DNA of 64,000 nucleotides from Pimelobacter simplex (GCF_900114845.1 NZ_FOUK01000004.1:310001-374000); one strand, 5' to 3'; numbered from the stretch's first letter, positions 26,538-35,305 are shown. Notes: generated by a model from the sequence alone, not told the origin. A program made the numbers and translations.

Positions 26538-27509
26538 CTAGGGCCGGGCCTCGGCGGCGTGCACCAGGGCCACGGGAGCGGGTAGTGGGCCGCGCGCGGC
26601 CGGCCAGGCCGCTCGGGTGGTCCGCGGTACCGGTGGCGTCCGGTTGAAGACGTGGACGCCCGCCACCACCAGTGCCAGTGCGACGACCATGCCGCCGCCG
26701 AGGGTCTCGCCGAACAGCGGGACGGCCGCGAGCGCGGTGAGGACCGGGCTGAGCGCGCCGCCGACCGCGGCGACGCTGCTGCCGAGGACGCGGACGGCGT
26801 GGACGTAGCAGAGCGTGGAGAGCAGCCCGGTCCCGACGCCCTGCAGGACGACGAACCCCAGCACGTCGCCCACCCGGACCTCGCCCGGCGAGGTCAGCAG
26901 GTGCGCGGGCACCGCGCCGGTGAGCGCGAGCGCGAGGCCGCCGAGCGCCGAGATCGCGCAGACCGTGACGACGACCTCGAGAGGCGCCAGCCCGGTCCGC
27001 TGCAGGCCCAGCGTGTAGAACGCCCAGATGCCGCCGGCGGAGACCAGCAGCACGATGCCGGTCGCGCCGCCGTCGGTGCCGACCAGGGTCGCGCTGGCGA
27101 GGATGCCCGCGACGATCGCCCCCAGGGCGAGGAGGCCGCGGGCGGGGACCCGCTGGCGGCGGACGAGCAGGAGGGTCACGAAGAGCGGCACGGTGCCGGG
27201 GACGAGGAGGCCGGTCAGGCCGGCGTTGGTCAGGCCGGCGCCGAGGGCCATGACGAGGTAGTGCGGCAGGCCGCCGGCGAGCAGGAGCAGCAGGGTCGTC
27301 GTCCGCTCGCGGGCGAGGGCGCGGACGGTGCGCGGCACCAACGGCGCCAGGACGACGAGCGGCACCAGGAAGCGGATCAGTGCCGCGTCGGTGTCGGTGA
27401 GGCTCGACGTTCCGATCGCGCGCGAGGAGAGCGCGAACGACGACCACAGCACCACCGTCATCGCCAGCGCGGCGTACCCCGTCGTCCTCGCACCGCTCTC
27501 GCGCACCAC
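26538..27509 (-). CDS. EamA/DMT-family transporter
   Basis: 323 residues from GTG 27509, preceded by GAGAGGG at 8 bases; an upstream TTG at 27545 is less likely. About ten membrane segments form two EamA halves, the second ending PVLTALAAVPLFGETLGGGMVVALALVVAGVHVF, the classic PxxxxLxxxxxxGE motif. These carriers export amino acids or metabolites. It is transcribed divergently from an Lrp/AsnC regulator, a common arrangement for amino-acid exporters, so regulation by that protein is probable. Confidence 0.88.
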   Translation of the reverse strand: MVRESGARTTGYAALAMTVVLWSSFALSSRAIGTSSLTDTDAALIRFLVPLVVLAPLVPRTVRALARERTTTLLLLLAGGLPHYLVMALGAGLTNAGLTGLLVPGTVPLFVTLLLVRRQRVPARGLLALGAIVAGILASATLVGTDGGATGIVLLVSAGGIWAFYTLGLQRTGLAPLEVVVTVCAISALGGLALALTGAVPAHLLTSPGEVRVGDVLGFVVLQGVGTGLLSTLCYVHAVRVLGSSVAAVGGALSPVLTALAAVPLFGETLGGGMVVALALVVAGVHVFNRTPPVPRTTRAAWPAARGPLPAPVALVHAAEARP

Positions 27510-27568
27510 GTTGCTCGCCCTCTCGTCGATCCGACCTGCGAGCAACGATAGGGAAATCGGCGAGGCTT

Positions 27569-27583
27569 ACGATTGCCAATCGT
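27569..27583. promoter_or_regulatory. 15-base palindrome, candidate Lrp/AsnC operator
   Basis: ACGATTG-C-CAATCGT is a perfect 7-1-7 palindrome midway between the divergent EamA and Lrp/AsnC genes, 37 bases before the regulator start. Length and AT-rich inner part fit Lrp-family sites. A second partial element CGAT-N6-ATCG lies to its left near 27546. Confidence 0.6.
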
Positions 27584-27619
27584 GCCCCGATTCCGGCGAT
27601 CTGTAGCAGAATCTGCCAC

Positions 27620-28096
27620 GTGACCACCCTGGACGACATCGACCGCCACATCCTCCTGGAGCTCCAGCTCGACGGACGCCTCAGCAACCAGGAGCTCGCC
27701 GACCGGGTCGGCCTCTCGCCGTCCCCGTGCCTGCGCCGGGTCCGGGCGCTCGAGCAGGCGGGCGTCATCACCGGCTACCGCGCCGTGGTCTCCCCCGAGG
27801 CGGTCGGCCTCAGCATCACCGCGTTCGTCCGGCTCACCCTGTCGCTGCACGGCGCCGACGTCGTCGACGCGGTCGAGGAGCAGCTGCGCGGGGTCCCCCA
27901 GATCGTCGAGGCCTACCTCCTCGCCGGCGACCAGGACTACCTGGTCAAGGTCGTCGTCCCGTCGTTCGCGGCGTACGAGGACTTCGTCCGGGAGCGGCTG
28001 CGTGGCATCCCGTCGCTCGCCTCGATCGAGACCACCTTCGCCTTCGGGACGACGAAGCCGGTCTCGCCGCTGCCGGTGGACTATCCGGTCGGCTGA
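27620..28096 (+). CDS. Lrp/AsnC family transcriptional regulator
   Basis: 158 residues from GTG 27620. The N-terminal helix-turn-helix DIDRHILLELQLDGRLSNQELADRVGLSPSPCLRRVRALEQAGVI is the Lrp pattern, and the C-terminal RAM domain (VEAYLLAGDQDYLVKVVV, then LASIETTFAF) forms the effector-binding fold. It binds amino acids or related ligands as dimers to octamers. It is divergent from an EamA exporter with a palindrome between them. Confidence 0.93.
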   Translation: MTTLDDIDRHILLELQLDGRLSNQELADRVGLSPSPCLRRVRALEQAGVITGYRAVVSPEAVGLSITAFVRLTLSLHGADVVDAVEEQLRGVPQIVEAYLLAGDQDYLVKVVVPSFAAYEDFVRERLRGIPSLASIETTFAFGTTKPVSPLPVDYPVG

Positions 28097-28103
28097 GCGG
28101 CGG

Positions 28104-28535
28104 CTACGGCTGGTTGAGGATGTTGCCGATCTCCTGGCGTCGCTCGTCGAGCTGCTGCTCGACCGAGAATCCGGTGATGATCGCCCCGATTGCGATGAGG
28201 ACGCAGATGGCCCGTGCCCACCCGGGGATCGTCTTGACCACCCAGGTGACGAAGGACGCCGCGACGCAGAGCGCTACACCCGTCCACACGATCCCGCTGC
28301 CCGACATGACCGACACCGATTGCTGGCTCAGGATGCCGCCGCCGACGGAGGCGGCGACGACGAGGGCGGTGATGACCTGTTTCGAGGAGCCCGCGTCCAT
28401 GGCGTGCGGCGGGAGGGAGGTGAGGGGTGCGACGTTGTCGGTCCACCTCTCGCCGTCCCAATAGCGCTGGGTGCTGGTCATCTCGGGATCCGGGTACCAG
28501 CCGGGCGGCACGACGCGCGGCGCCTGTTCATCCAT
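28104..28535 (-). CDS. DUF2510 domain membrane protein
   Basis: 143 residues. The N-terminus has the DUF2510 motif PPGWYPDPEMTSTQRYWDGERWT, a short actinobacterial module of unknown role usually attached to membrane segments. Three or four hydrophobic segments follow (about residues 53-70, 80-100 and 105-122). It lies tail-to-tail with the Lrp/AsnC gene, 7 bases apart. No function can be assigned. Confidence 0.75.
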   Translation of the reverse strand: MDEQAPRVVPPGWYPDPEMTSTQRYWDGERWTDNVAPLTSLPPHAMDAGSSKQVITALVVAASVGGGILSQQSVSVMSGSGIVWTGVALCVAASFVTWVVKTIPGWARAICVLIAIGAIITGFSVEQQLDERRQEIGNILNQP

Positions 28536-28582
28536 GGCAGCAGGCTAGGGGCGTGTCGGAGGCCCCGCAGGAGATCGGCGGC

Positions 28583-29251
28583 TCAGGCCTCGACGGGCCG
28601 GTCGTTGTAGACGCCCGCCTCGTCCTGCCCGGTGAGCGCCTGGATCGCGGCCATGATCTCGTCGGTCGCCTCGCGCCGCGCCCGTCCCGGCGCGACCCCC
28701 TCGAACCGCCCGGTGAAGTCGAGCGGCGCGCCGAACCGCACCGTCACCTTGGCCAGGCGCGGCCAGCGGGCGTCGACGGGCTGCAGCTCGTCGGTCCCGA
28801 TCAGGCCCACCGGGACGACGGGCACGCCGGCGGTGAGCGCGAGCTGCGCGACGCCGGTGCGCCCGCGGTAGAGACGCCCGTCCCGCGAGCGGGTGCCCTC
28901 GGGGTAGATGCCGAAGGCGTCCCCGCGGCCGAGGACGTCGAGGGCGACGTCGAGCGAGTTGAGCGCGGCGCGGGTGTCGCTGCGGTCGACCGGCACCATG
29001 CCGAGTCCCTCGAACCACGCCTTGCTGAGCCGGCCCCGGATCCCGGACCCGGTGAAGTACTCGGCCTTGGCCAGAAAGACGACCTTGCGCGGCGCCACGA
29101 TCGGGATCACCACGCTGTCGGCGAAGCTCAGGTGGTTGCTCGCGAGCAGCACCGCGCCGGAGGCCGGCACGTTCTCGATGCCCTCGACGCGCGGCCGCCA
29201 GGCCGCACGAGCGAGCGGCGGGACGACGGAGTGGAGGACCTCGTAGAGCAC
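28583..29251 (-). CDS. 1-acyl-sn-glycerol-3-phosphate acyltransferase family (PlsC-like)
   Basis: 222 residues from GTG 29251. Acyltransferase motifs are NHLSFADS (NHx4D catalytic His/Asp), then GMVPVDRSD and PEGTRSRDG, which bind the glycerol phosphate, then VPVVPVGLIG. It transfers an acyl chain from acyl-CoA or ACP to a lysophospholipid or related acceptor at the membrane. It stands alone between the DUF2510 gene and the SDR operon. Confidence 0.9.
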   Translation of the reverse strand: MLYEVLHSVVPPLARAAWRPRVEGIENVPASGAVLLASNHLSFADSVVIPIVAPRKVVFLAKAEYFTGSGIRGRLSKAWFEGLGMVPVDRSDTRAALNSLDVALDVLGRGDAFGIYPEGTRSRDGRLYRGRTGVAQLALTAGVPVVPVGLIGTDELQPVDARWPRLAKVTVRFGAPLDFTGRFEGVAPGRARREATDEIMAAIQALTGQDEAGVYNDRPVEA

Positions 29252-29286
29252 GGGGTCAGCCTAGGGCCGGTGCTCCCGGCGCCGGC

Positions 29287-30057
29287 TCACGCCTTCGTCG
29301 ACAGCGACGCCGCGTGCAGCAGCTTCCCCAGCCCCCGCTCGTACCGCACCGGGTCGAGCGCCAGCCGCGCCCGCGACTCGACGGCCATCCGGTCGGTGTC
29401 GCACGTCCACTCGCCCCGTGCCATCGCGCGCAGGCCGACGGACGCGATGTCGCGCGGCTGCTCCTTGGTGCCGTCGACGTGGGCGGCCATCCGGGTGTCG
29501 ACCGAGCCGACGATGAGGGAGGTGACGGTGATGCCGTGGGGCTCGAGCTCGGCGCGGGCGATGCCGCCGAGGGAGAGGGCGGCGGCCTTGGAGGGGGAGT
29601 AGCCGCCCATGAAGGGGGTGGGGGCGATCGCGGCGACCGAGAGGACGTTGACGATCGAGCCGCCGCCCTGGGCCGCGAGGACGGGGGCGAAGGCGCGGGT
29701 GAGGGCGAGGGGGGCGAAGTAGTTGACCTCCATCTCGCGGCGGGCGACCGCGGCGTCGTCGGTCTCGACGAGGCGGTGGTTGCCGAAGTAGCCGGCGTTG
29801 TTGACGAGGACGTTCACGTCGGTGCACGCGGCGGCGGCCGCGGCGATGTCGTCGGCCGACGTCACCTCCAGCCGGACGACGCGCGCGCCGGTGGCGGCCA
29901 GCTCGGGGGTGATGTCGTCCGGGTCGCGGACGCCGGCGTAGACGGTGGCGGCACCGCGGGCGAGGGCCTCCTCGACGAAGGCGAGGCCGATGCCGCGGTT
30001 GGCGCCGGTGACGAGGATGCGGGCGCCCTCGACGCGGGCCCCCTTCAGGGTGCTCAT
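29287..30057 (-). CDS. Short-chain dehydrogenase/reductase
   Basis: 256 residues from ATG 30057. The Rossmann motif is TGANRGIG, followed by NNAGYFGN, the catalytic Ser in NVLSVAAI, and YSPSK with catalytic Tyr and Lys. It uses NAD(P)(H) to interconvert an alcohol and a ketone. Its start overlaps the stop of the SnoaL-like gene (ATGA), so the pair forms one operon driven from the divergent promoter at 30620-30707. Confidence 0.9.
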   Translation of the reverse strand: MSTLKGARVEGARILVTGANRGIGLAFVEEALARGAATVYAGVRDPDDITPELAATGARVVRLEVTSADDIAAAAAACTDVNVLVNNAGYFGNHRLVETDDAAVARREMEVNYFAPLALTRAFAPVLAAQGGGSIVNVLSVAAIAPTPFMGGYSPSKAAALSLGGIARAELEPHGITVTSLIVGSVDTRMAAHVDGTKEQPRDIASVGLRAMARGEWTCDTDRMAVESRARLALDPVRYERGLGKLLHAASLSTKA

Positions 30058-30620
30058 GCGTGGGCCTCCGGGGCGAGCGAGTCGGCGTACAGGACGTCGT
30101 CGGGGTGCTTGGCGCTGCGACGCAGCGGGCTGTCGGGGCCGGCGATCAGGCCGAACGCCCAGCCCTCGGTGCGGTCCATGTCGTGGTTCCACTCCCAGCG
30201 CAGGACGCGGTGCCGGATGCCCCAGCGGCCGTCCTCGCGGGCGAACTCGTCGACGATCCGGGCGGCGGTGAGGGTGTCGCCGACACCCCCGTCGGGACGG
30301 CGCACCCGGGCGAAGGCGAGGACGTACGACTCGACCCGCGCGGTGTCGGCGTCCTCGGGGGGCAGCTCGACGAGCACGTTGGTCGTGAAGTGGGTGGTGA
30401 CCGCGCGGGGGTGGGTGAGGGCGTCCGCGACGGAGGCGAGGTAGTCGGTCGCCGGGCCGACGAAGAGGCCGCCGTGGTCCTCGGTGGCGCCGGGCAGGTA
30501 GCAGCCGGCGACGGTCGCCAGGTCGCCGCGGTCGATGCCCCGCATGTAGCGGACGACGACCTCCTGGATCTCCTGCTTGTCGAGCAGGACCGCCAGTCGG
30601 GTGGGTTCGGAAGGGCTCAT
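30054..30620 (-). CDS. SnoaL-like / NTF2-fold protein
   Basis: 188 residues with the SnoaL_4 layout: LDKQEIQEVVVRYMRGIDRGDLATVAGCYLPGATEDHGG at the N-terminus, a central HFTTNVLVEL strand and GRWGIRHRVLRWEWNHDM near the C-terminus. Such folds act as isomerases, hydratases or small-molecule-binding partners in ring and steroid catabolism. It is coupled to a short-chain dehydrogenase and is divergent from another SDR, within the catabolic region. The reaction is unknown. Confidence 0.82.
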   Translation of the reverse strand: MSPSEPTRLAVLLDKQEIQEVVVRYMRGIDRGDLATVAGCYLPGATEDHGGLFVGPATDYLASVADALTHPRAVTTHFTTNVLVELPPEDADTARVESYVLAFARVRRPDGGVGDTLTAARIVDEFAREDGRWGIRHRVLRWEWNHDMDRTEGWAFGLIAGPDSPLRRSAKHPDDVLYADSLAPEAHA

Positions 30621-30648
30621 CGGGGACCTCTCGGGGATCGTTGACCAC

Positions 30649-30669
30649 TAACTCTGTTTGCGATAGTAA
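30649..30669. promoter_or_regulatory. Shared promoter motif, copy 1 (CTCTGTT type)
   Basis: The motif TAA-CTCTGTTTGCGATAGTAA lies in the divergent region between the SnoaL-like operon and the SDR gene 30708-31670. Copies at 35711-35731 and 42458-42478 share CTCTGTT, followed at fixed distance by AGT. It is probably the operator of a regulator common to these promoters. Confidence 0.6.
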
Positions 30670-30707
30670 TGGCTGTCACAGCGCCGCGCGAGACGGATGG
30701 AGCACCG

Positions 30708-31670
30708 ATGGACAACCTGCAGCTCGACGCCGAGGTGGCGGCCGACGACACGACCGGCTTCAGCCGGCTCGGCTACGAGAAGCGCCGGCCCACGTGGGAC
30801 GACACCGACATGGCGCACGTCGCCGGCAAGACGGTCGTCGTCACCGGGTCCACCGCCGGGCTGGGCCGCGCGGCGGCCGAGGAGCTGGCCCGGCTCGGTG
30901 CGCACGTCGTGGTGATGGGCCGTGATCGGGCGCGGACCGAGGCCGCGGCGCGGGAGATCCAGGAGGCCGGCGGCAACGGCGCCGTCGAGGCCGTCACCTG
31001 CGACCTCGCGTCGCTCGCCTCGGTCCGGGCCACCGCGGCCGAGCTGCTGGAGCGGTTCCCGCGCATCGACGTCCTCGTCAACAACGCCGGCGGCATGCAG
31101 GACGAGCGGCTCCTGTCGGTCGACGGCGTCGAGCTGACCTGGGCGACCAACATGGTCGGGCCCTACCTGCTGACCGAGCTGCTCCTCGACCGGATCGTCG
31201 CCTCCGCGCCGTCCCGGATCATCGAGATGACGTCGGGCGGCGCGTACAGCCAGCGCATCGACCTCGGCGACCTGACCGGTGCGAACGAGGTCTTCGACCC
31301 CAAGGCCGTCTACTCGCGCACCAAGCGCGCGCAGATCATCGTGACCGAGGAGCGCGCCGCGCAGCTCGCCGACGCCGGCGTGGTCTGCCACGTCACCCAC
31401 CCCGGCTGGGCGTCCACGCCCGGCCTGCTCGAGAGCGCCTCGATGGACAGCTTCGTGCGCCGCTTCGGCGACGTGCTGCGGACCGCGGCCCAGGGCGCGG
31501 ACACCGCCGTCTGGCTGGCCTCCGCCGACGAGCCGGCCCGCAGCTCGGGGCAGTTCTGGCACGACCGGCGTCCTCGCGAGACCCACCGCACCGAGGCCAC
31601 CCGGGAGACGCCCGAGGAGCGCAGCGCCCTCATCGCGACCCTGCGCCGCGTCACCGGCCTGGACCGCTGA
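30708..31670 (+). CDS. Short-chain dehydrogenase/reductase
   Basis: 320 residues from ATG 30708, which has GGAG 5 bases upstream; an in-frame ATG at 30669 lies within the operator motif and is less likely. Motifs are TGSTAGLGRAAAEEL, VLVNNAGG, the catalytic Ser in IIEMTSGG, and Tyr/Lys in YSRTKRAQ. The form resembles retinol-dehydrogenase-like or DltE-type SDRs with long C-termini. It probably oxidises or reduces an alcohol or ketone of the catabolic substrate. It is the first gene of a run with acyl-CoA synthetase, VOC and MaoC-like genes. Confidence 0.88.
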   Translation: MDNLQLDAEVAADDTTGFSRLGYEKRRPTWDDTDMAHVAGKTVVVTGSTAGLGRAAAEELARLGAHVVVMGRDRARTEAAAREIQEAGGNGAVEAVTCDLASLASVRATAAELLERFPRIDVLVNNAGGMQDERLLSVDGVELTWATNMVGPYLLTELLLDRIVASAPSRIIEMTSGGAYSQRIDLGDLTGANEVFDPKAVYSRTKRAQIIVTEERAAQLADAGVVCHVTHPGWASTPGLLESASMDSFVRRFGDVLRTAAQGADTAVWLASADEPARSSGQFWHDRRPRETHRTEATRETPEERSALIATLRRVTGLDR

Positions 31671-31672
31671 GC

Positions 31673-33229
31673 ATGGACTCCGTCGCGGACATGGTCCGCC
31701 GCGCGGCCGCCGCCCACCCCGGCGATCCCGCTATCGTCGGCGAGGGCCGGCCGGTGACCTTCGGCGAGCTCGACACCCGGTCCAGCCGGGTCGCGGCGGG
31801 CCTCGTCGCGCTCGGTCTCGTCGAGGGCGACCGCGTCGCCTACCTCGCGCGCAACGCCACCGAGTACTGGGAGCTCTTCTTCGGCGCGGCCAAGGCCGGC
31901 GTCGCGCTCGTCCCGCTCAACTTCCGGCTCTCCGCGAGCGAGATCGAGTGGATCCTCGGGGACGCCGACCCGGCAGTCGTCGTCGCCGAGGAGCACCTCG
32001 CCGACCTCGTCCCCCCGGCGTACGACGGGCACCGTCTCGTCTTCGCCCAGGGCGACGCGACGCCGACGGCCCGCCCCGGCTGGCAGGCGTTCGAGGACTG
32101 GCTCGGCACCCACCCGGCGACCGACCCGCACCGCGAGGTGACCGGCGACGGCCTGCTCACCCTCATCTACTCGTCGGGCACGACCGGGCGGCCCAAGGGC
32201 GTCATGACCACGGTCGCGAGCATGCTGTGGGCGGTCGAGGCGTTCAGCGCGCAGTTCGACGCCGGCCGCGACGCCGTCAGCCTGGTGCCGACGCCGTACT
32301 ACCACGTGGCGGCGGGCGGCTGGTCGCTCCTCGCGCTCAACGCCGGCGGCCGGATCGTGCAGTTCACCGAGGTGACGCCGCAGAACATCCTCGGCCAGCT
32401 GGTGGGCCACCGCGCGACCCACGTGATCATGGTGCCGACGCTGATGCAGCTCTTCATCAGCAGCCCCGAGGCCTCGGCCGCCGACTACTCCAGCGTCCGC
32501 TGCGTCGTGTACGGCGGCTCGCCGATCTCGGAGACCGTCATGGTGGGCGCGCAGGAGATGTTCGGTGCGGACCTGGCGCAGAGCTACGGGCTCACCGAGA
32601 CGATCGGCGTCACCACGGTGCTGGCGCCGGCCGACCACGTCGTCGGCCCGGACAGCAAGCTGCGCTCGGCCGGGCGCGCGGTGCCCGGCATCGAGCTGCG
32701 GATCGTCGACCCCGACACGGGTGCGGACCTCCCGGCCGGCGCGGTCGGCGAGATCTGCGCGCGCGGGCCGTCGGTGACGGCGGGCTACTGGCGGCGTCCC
32801 GACGAGACGGCCGCGGCGTTCTGGCCCGGCGGCTGGTTCCGCACCGGAGACGCCGGCTACCGGGACGAGGACGGCTACGTCTTCATCATGGACCGGATCA
32901 AGGACCTCCTCATGTCCGGCGGCGAGAACATCTACCCGGCCGAGGTGGAGAACGCGATCATGGCGCACCCCGCCGTCCAGGAGGTCGCGGTGATCGGCGT
33001 CCCCTCGGAGAAGTGGGGCGAGACGCCGCTCGCGGTCGTCGTCCCCCGGGCCGGGGCGACGATCGACGGCGCCGAGCTGATCGCGTTCACCCGCGAGCGG
33101 CTCGCCCACTACAAGTGCCCGACCGCGGTCGAGGTCGTCGCCGCACTGCCCCGCAACCCGTCGGGGAAGGTGCTCAAGAGAGAGCTGCGGGCCCCCTGGT
33201 GGGCCGGCCACGAGAGGAGTGTCGGATGA
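31673..33229 (+). CDS. AMP-dependent acyl-CoA synthetase
   Basis: 518 residues, starting 2 bases after the SDR stop. The adenylate-forming motifs are complete: YSSGTTGRPKG, QSYGLTET, then WFRTGDAG and the C-terminal PRNPSGKVLKREL with the catalytic Lys. It activates a carboxylic acid to acyl-CoA through an acyl-AMP. Length and sequence fit medium/long-chain or cyclic-acid CoA ligases. It overlaps the VOC gene that follows (ATGA). Confidence 0.93.
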   Translation: MDSVADMVRRAAAAHPGDPAIVGEGRPVTFGELDTRSSRVAAGLVALGLVEGDRVAYLARNATEYWELFFGAAKAGVALVPLNFRLSASEIEWILGDADPAVVVAEEHLADLVPPAYDGHRLVFAQGDATPTARPGWQAFEDWLGTHPATDPHREVTGDGLLTLIYSSGTTGRPKGVMTTVASMLWAVEAFSAQFDAGRDAVSLVPTPYYHVAAGGWSLLALNAGGRIVQFTEVTPQNILGQLVGHRATHVIMVPTLMQLFISSPEASAADYSSVRCVVYGGSPISETVMVGAQEMFGADLAQSYGLTETIGVTTVLAPADHVVGPDSKLRSAGRAVPGIELRIVDPDTGADLPAGAVGEICARGPSVTAGYWRRPDETAAAFWPGGWFRTGDAGYRDEDGYVFIMDRIKDLLMSGGENIYPAEVENAIMAHPAVQEVAVIGVPSEKWGETPLAVVVPRAGATIDGAELIAFTRERLAHYKCPTAVEVVAALPRNPSGKVLKRELRAPWWAGHERSVG

Positions 33230-33930
33230 CGCACTGGTCGATCCTGCGCCAGGTGGTGCTGGGTGTGGAGGACGTCGAGGTGGCGGCCAAGGAGGTCCGC
33301 GAGGAGCTCGGTCTGGGGGCGGGCTTCGAGGACCCGATGCTCGCCGACATCGGACTGGCCGACCACACCATCCGGGTCGGCCCGGTCGCCCACCTCGAGC
33401 TCGTCGCGCCGCTGCACGCGGACGTGTCGATCGCGCAGTGGCTGGCCAAGGGCGGCGGTCCGGGCGGCTACTGCCTCTCGATCCAGGTCTCCGACGTCGA
33501 CGAGCGCGCGGCGGCGGCCGAGCGCCTCGGCATCCGCCTGGTCGCGGACCTTCCGGTCGACGGGCACCGCGTCGTCCAGCTGCACCCGGCGGACATGGGC
33601 CTGCTCGTCGAGCTCGACGGCATCGCCGACCCGGACGTGTGGTTCTGGGACGCCATCGAGGTGCCCGAGCCCGCGGCGCCGCAGGTGGTCGACGTCCTCG
33701 CGGTGGAGATGTCATCGCCGGACCCGCAGGCCCAGGCCGAGCGGTGGAGCGCAGTGTTCGACGTCCCCCTCGAGGAGGTGGACGGGACGCCGCAGCTGCG
33801 CCTCGGCGAGCGCGTCGTGCGCTTCGTCGCGGGCGAGCGCAAGACGTTCACGGCGGTCGACCTGGCCGCGGCGCCCGGCGTCGCGCCGCGGACCGTCCAG
33901 CTGAGCGGGGTCGAGGTGCGGGTCCGCTGA
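33226..33930 (+). CDS. VOC superfamily (glyoxalase/dioxygenase-like) protein
   Basis: 234 residues with two beta-alpha-beta-beta-beta halves: LRQVVLGVEDVEVAAKEVREELGL and CLSIQVSDVDERAAAAERLGIRLV. It is paralogous to the VOC protein at 48948-49679, and both directly follow an acyl-CoA synthetase. VOC proteins are metal-dependent epimerases, lyases or dioxygenases. The usual metal ligands are not clear here, so the activity could be an epimerase or isomerase on a CoA thioester, an inference from context. Confidence 0.75.
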   Translation: MTHWSILRQVVLGVEDVEVAAKEVREELGLGAGFEDPMLADIGLADHTIRVGPVAHLELVAPLHADVSIAQWLAKGGGPGGYCLSIQVSDVDERAAAAERLGIRLVADLPVDGHRVVQLHPADMGLLVELDGIADPDVWFWDAIEVPEPAAPQVVDVLAVEMSSPDPQAQAERWSAVFDVPLEEVDGTPQLRLGERVVRFVAGERKTFTAVDLAAAPGVAPRTVQLSGVEVRVR

Positions 33931-33932
33931 GC

Positions 33933-34322
33933 GTGCGGGTCTTCACCCGGGTCGAGGAGCTCGCCGGCGCGGTCGGCGAGCACCTCGGCCACTCGGACTG
34001 GGTGGTCGTCGACCGCGCGCGCCTCGACGGGTTCGCCGCCGCCACCGGGACGACGGACTACCTCGCGCTGACCCTGGTGCCGCTGCTGAGCGCGCAGGTG
34101 CACGACTTCCGCGGCTTCTCGATGGGCGTCAACTACGGCTGCGACCGGGTCCGCTTCCCGGCGCCGTTGTCGCCCGGCGCGCGGGTCCGGGCCGGCGTCG
34201 AGGTGACGGCGGTCGAGGCGTTCGGCGCCGGCGTCCAGGTGCGCACGACGGTGACGATCGAGCGCGAGCACGCGGACCAGCCGGTGTGTGTGGCCGAGAC
34301 GATCGCCTACCTGGTGCCCTAG
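33933..34322 (+). CDS. MaoC/NodN-like hot-dog protein lacking the hydratase catalytic segment
   Basis: 129 residues from GTG 33933. It matches the NodN/HtdZ-like family at both ends: VFTRVEELAGAVGEHLGHSDWVVVDRARLDGFAAATG, and GVNYGCDRVRFPAPLSPGARVRAGVEV. Relatives are about 150 residues and carry, right after FADATG, the hydratase motif with catalytic Asp and His (DHQWIHVDPER ... AHG). Here FAAATG is followed directly by TTDYLALTLVPLL, so about 24 residues including both catalytic residues are missing in frame. It may be an inactive paralogue, a partner subunit, or a recent deletion. Confidence 0.8.
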   Translation: MRVFTRVEELAGAVGEHLGHSDWVVVDRARLDGFAAATGTTDYLALTLVPLLSAQVHDFRGFSMGVNYGCDRVRFPAPLSPGARVRAGVEVTAVEAFGAGVQVRTTVTIEREHADQPVCVAETIAYLVP

Positions 34323-35305
34323 CTCTCGGGGGTCGTCCCCGCGGCGCTCGGCACGGAGCCGAGCTCGATCTGCGCGCCGGTGAGCGTCTCGCCGCACTGG
34401 TCGCACACGAGGACGCCGTGGAAGGCGCTCCCGCACGCGGGATGCTTGATCTCGATGGCCGGTCCGTCCGGCGAGCCCACCCAGCGCTCGGACCACTCGA
34501 TCGTCGTCGCGATCACGGGGAAGACCGCCAGGCCCTTCTCGGTGAGCCGGTACTCGGCCCAGTCGGGCCGCGTCGCCGTCCGCACCTGCTCGAGGATGCC
34601 CCGCTCGCACAGCGCGCTCAGCCGGTCGGCCAGCAGCCCCGGCGGGACGCCGAGCAGCGTCTGGAAGTCGGTGAACCGGTGCACCCGCAGGAAGGCCGCG
34701 CCGACCAGCGCCGACGACCACCGGTTGCCGAAGACCGCCATCGTGTCGGGGTAGAAGCTGTGGTCGACCGCCGTCCCCCGCGAGCCGGACCGGCGTCGCG
34801 TCGTCGTCTCGGGCACCGACTCACGCCATCCCCCCGTCGGCCCCCACGCGGCCCGCAGGTCGCGCGCCGTGACCGGCTGCCGGCAGTGCCCGCAGGTGAG
34901 GACGGGCGCGAAGTCCTTGCCGCACGCCCGGTGGTGCATCGGCGGCGTCTCGTACGAGTGGTGCGACACCCACGCCAGCTCCCACCCCCAGATCGACGTC
35001 AGGATCGGCCACGTCGAGCGCCCCCGCTCGGTCAGCACGTACTCCGAGCGCGGCGGGCGCTCGGAGTACATCCGCTTCTCGATCAGCCCCTCGCGGACCA
35101 GGGTGTCGAGCCGGTTGGTGAGCACGGCATGGGAGATCGGCAGCTGGGCGCGGAACTCGGAGTACTTGCTGCGCCCCAGCAGCGCCAGGCGCAGCAGGAA
35201 CAGCGACCACTCGTCGCCGAGCAGACCGAAGCCACGGGAGAGCGAGTTCGAGCCGGGCCGGTGAGGGGGGACCGAGTGGTCCGCGGTCGGGTCGGCGGCG
35301 GGCAC
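34319..35305 (-). CDS. Tandem HxlR-type regulator, two winged-helix domains each with a zinc-ribbon-like motif
   Basis: 328 residues from GTG 35305. Domain 1 (about 20-115) has LGDEWSLFLLRLALLGRSKYSEFRAQL and SHAVLTNRLDTLVREGLI. Domain 2 (about 185-280) has FGNRWSSALVGAAFLRVHRFTDFQTLL and PPGLLADRLSALCERGIL. Each is followed by H-x2-C-x9-C-x2-C (HRACGKDF...CGHC and HPACGSAF...CDQC), which looks like a small zinc ribbon. HxlR proteins normally act as dimers of single domains, so this is a one-chain pseudo-dimer. It ends 4 bases into the MaoC-like gene and probably regulates the catabolic genes around it. Confidence 0.85.
   Translation of the reverse strand: MPAADPTADHSVPPHRPGSNSLSRGFGLLGDEWSLFLLRLALLGRSKYSEFRAQLPISHAVLTNRLDTLVREGLIEKRMYSERPPRSEYVLTERGRSTWPILTSIWGWELAWVSHHSYETPPMHHRACGKDFAPVLTCGHCRQPVTARDLRAAWGPTGGWRESVPETTTRRRSGSRGTAVDHSFYPDTMAVFGNRWSSALVGAAFLRVHRFTDFQTLLGVPPGLLADRLSALCERGILEQVRTATRPDWAEYRLTEKGLAVFPVIATTIEWSERWVGSPDGPAIEIKHPACGSAFHGVLVCDQCGETLTGAQIELGSVPSAAGTTPES

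Noticed and set aside
30669..30707. Upstream ATG of the SDR gene
   Set aside because: It falls in the shared promoter motif and lacks a ribosome site, whereas ATG 30708 has GGAG at 5 bases.
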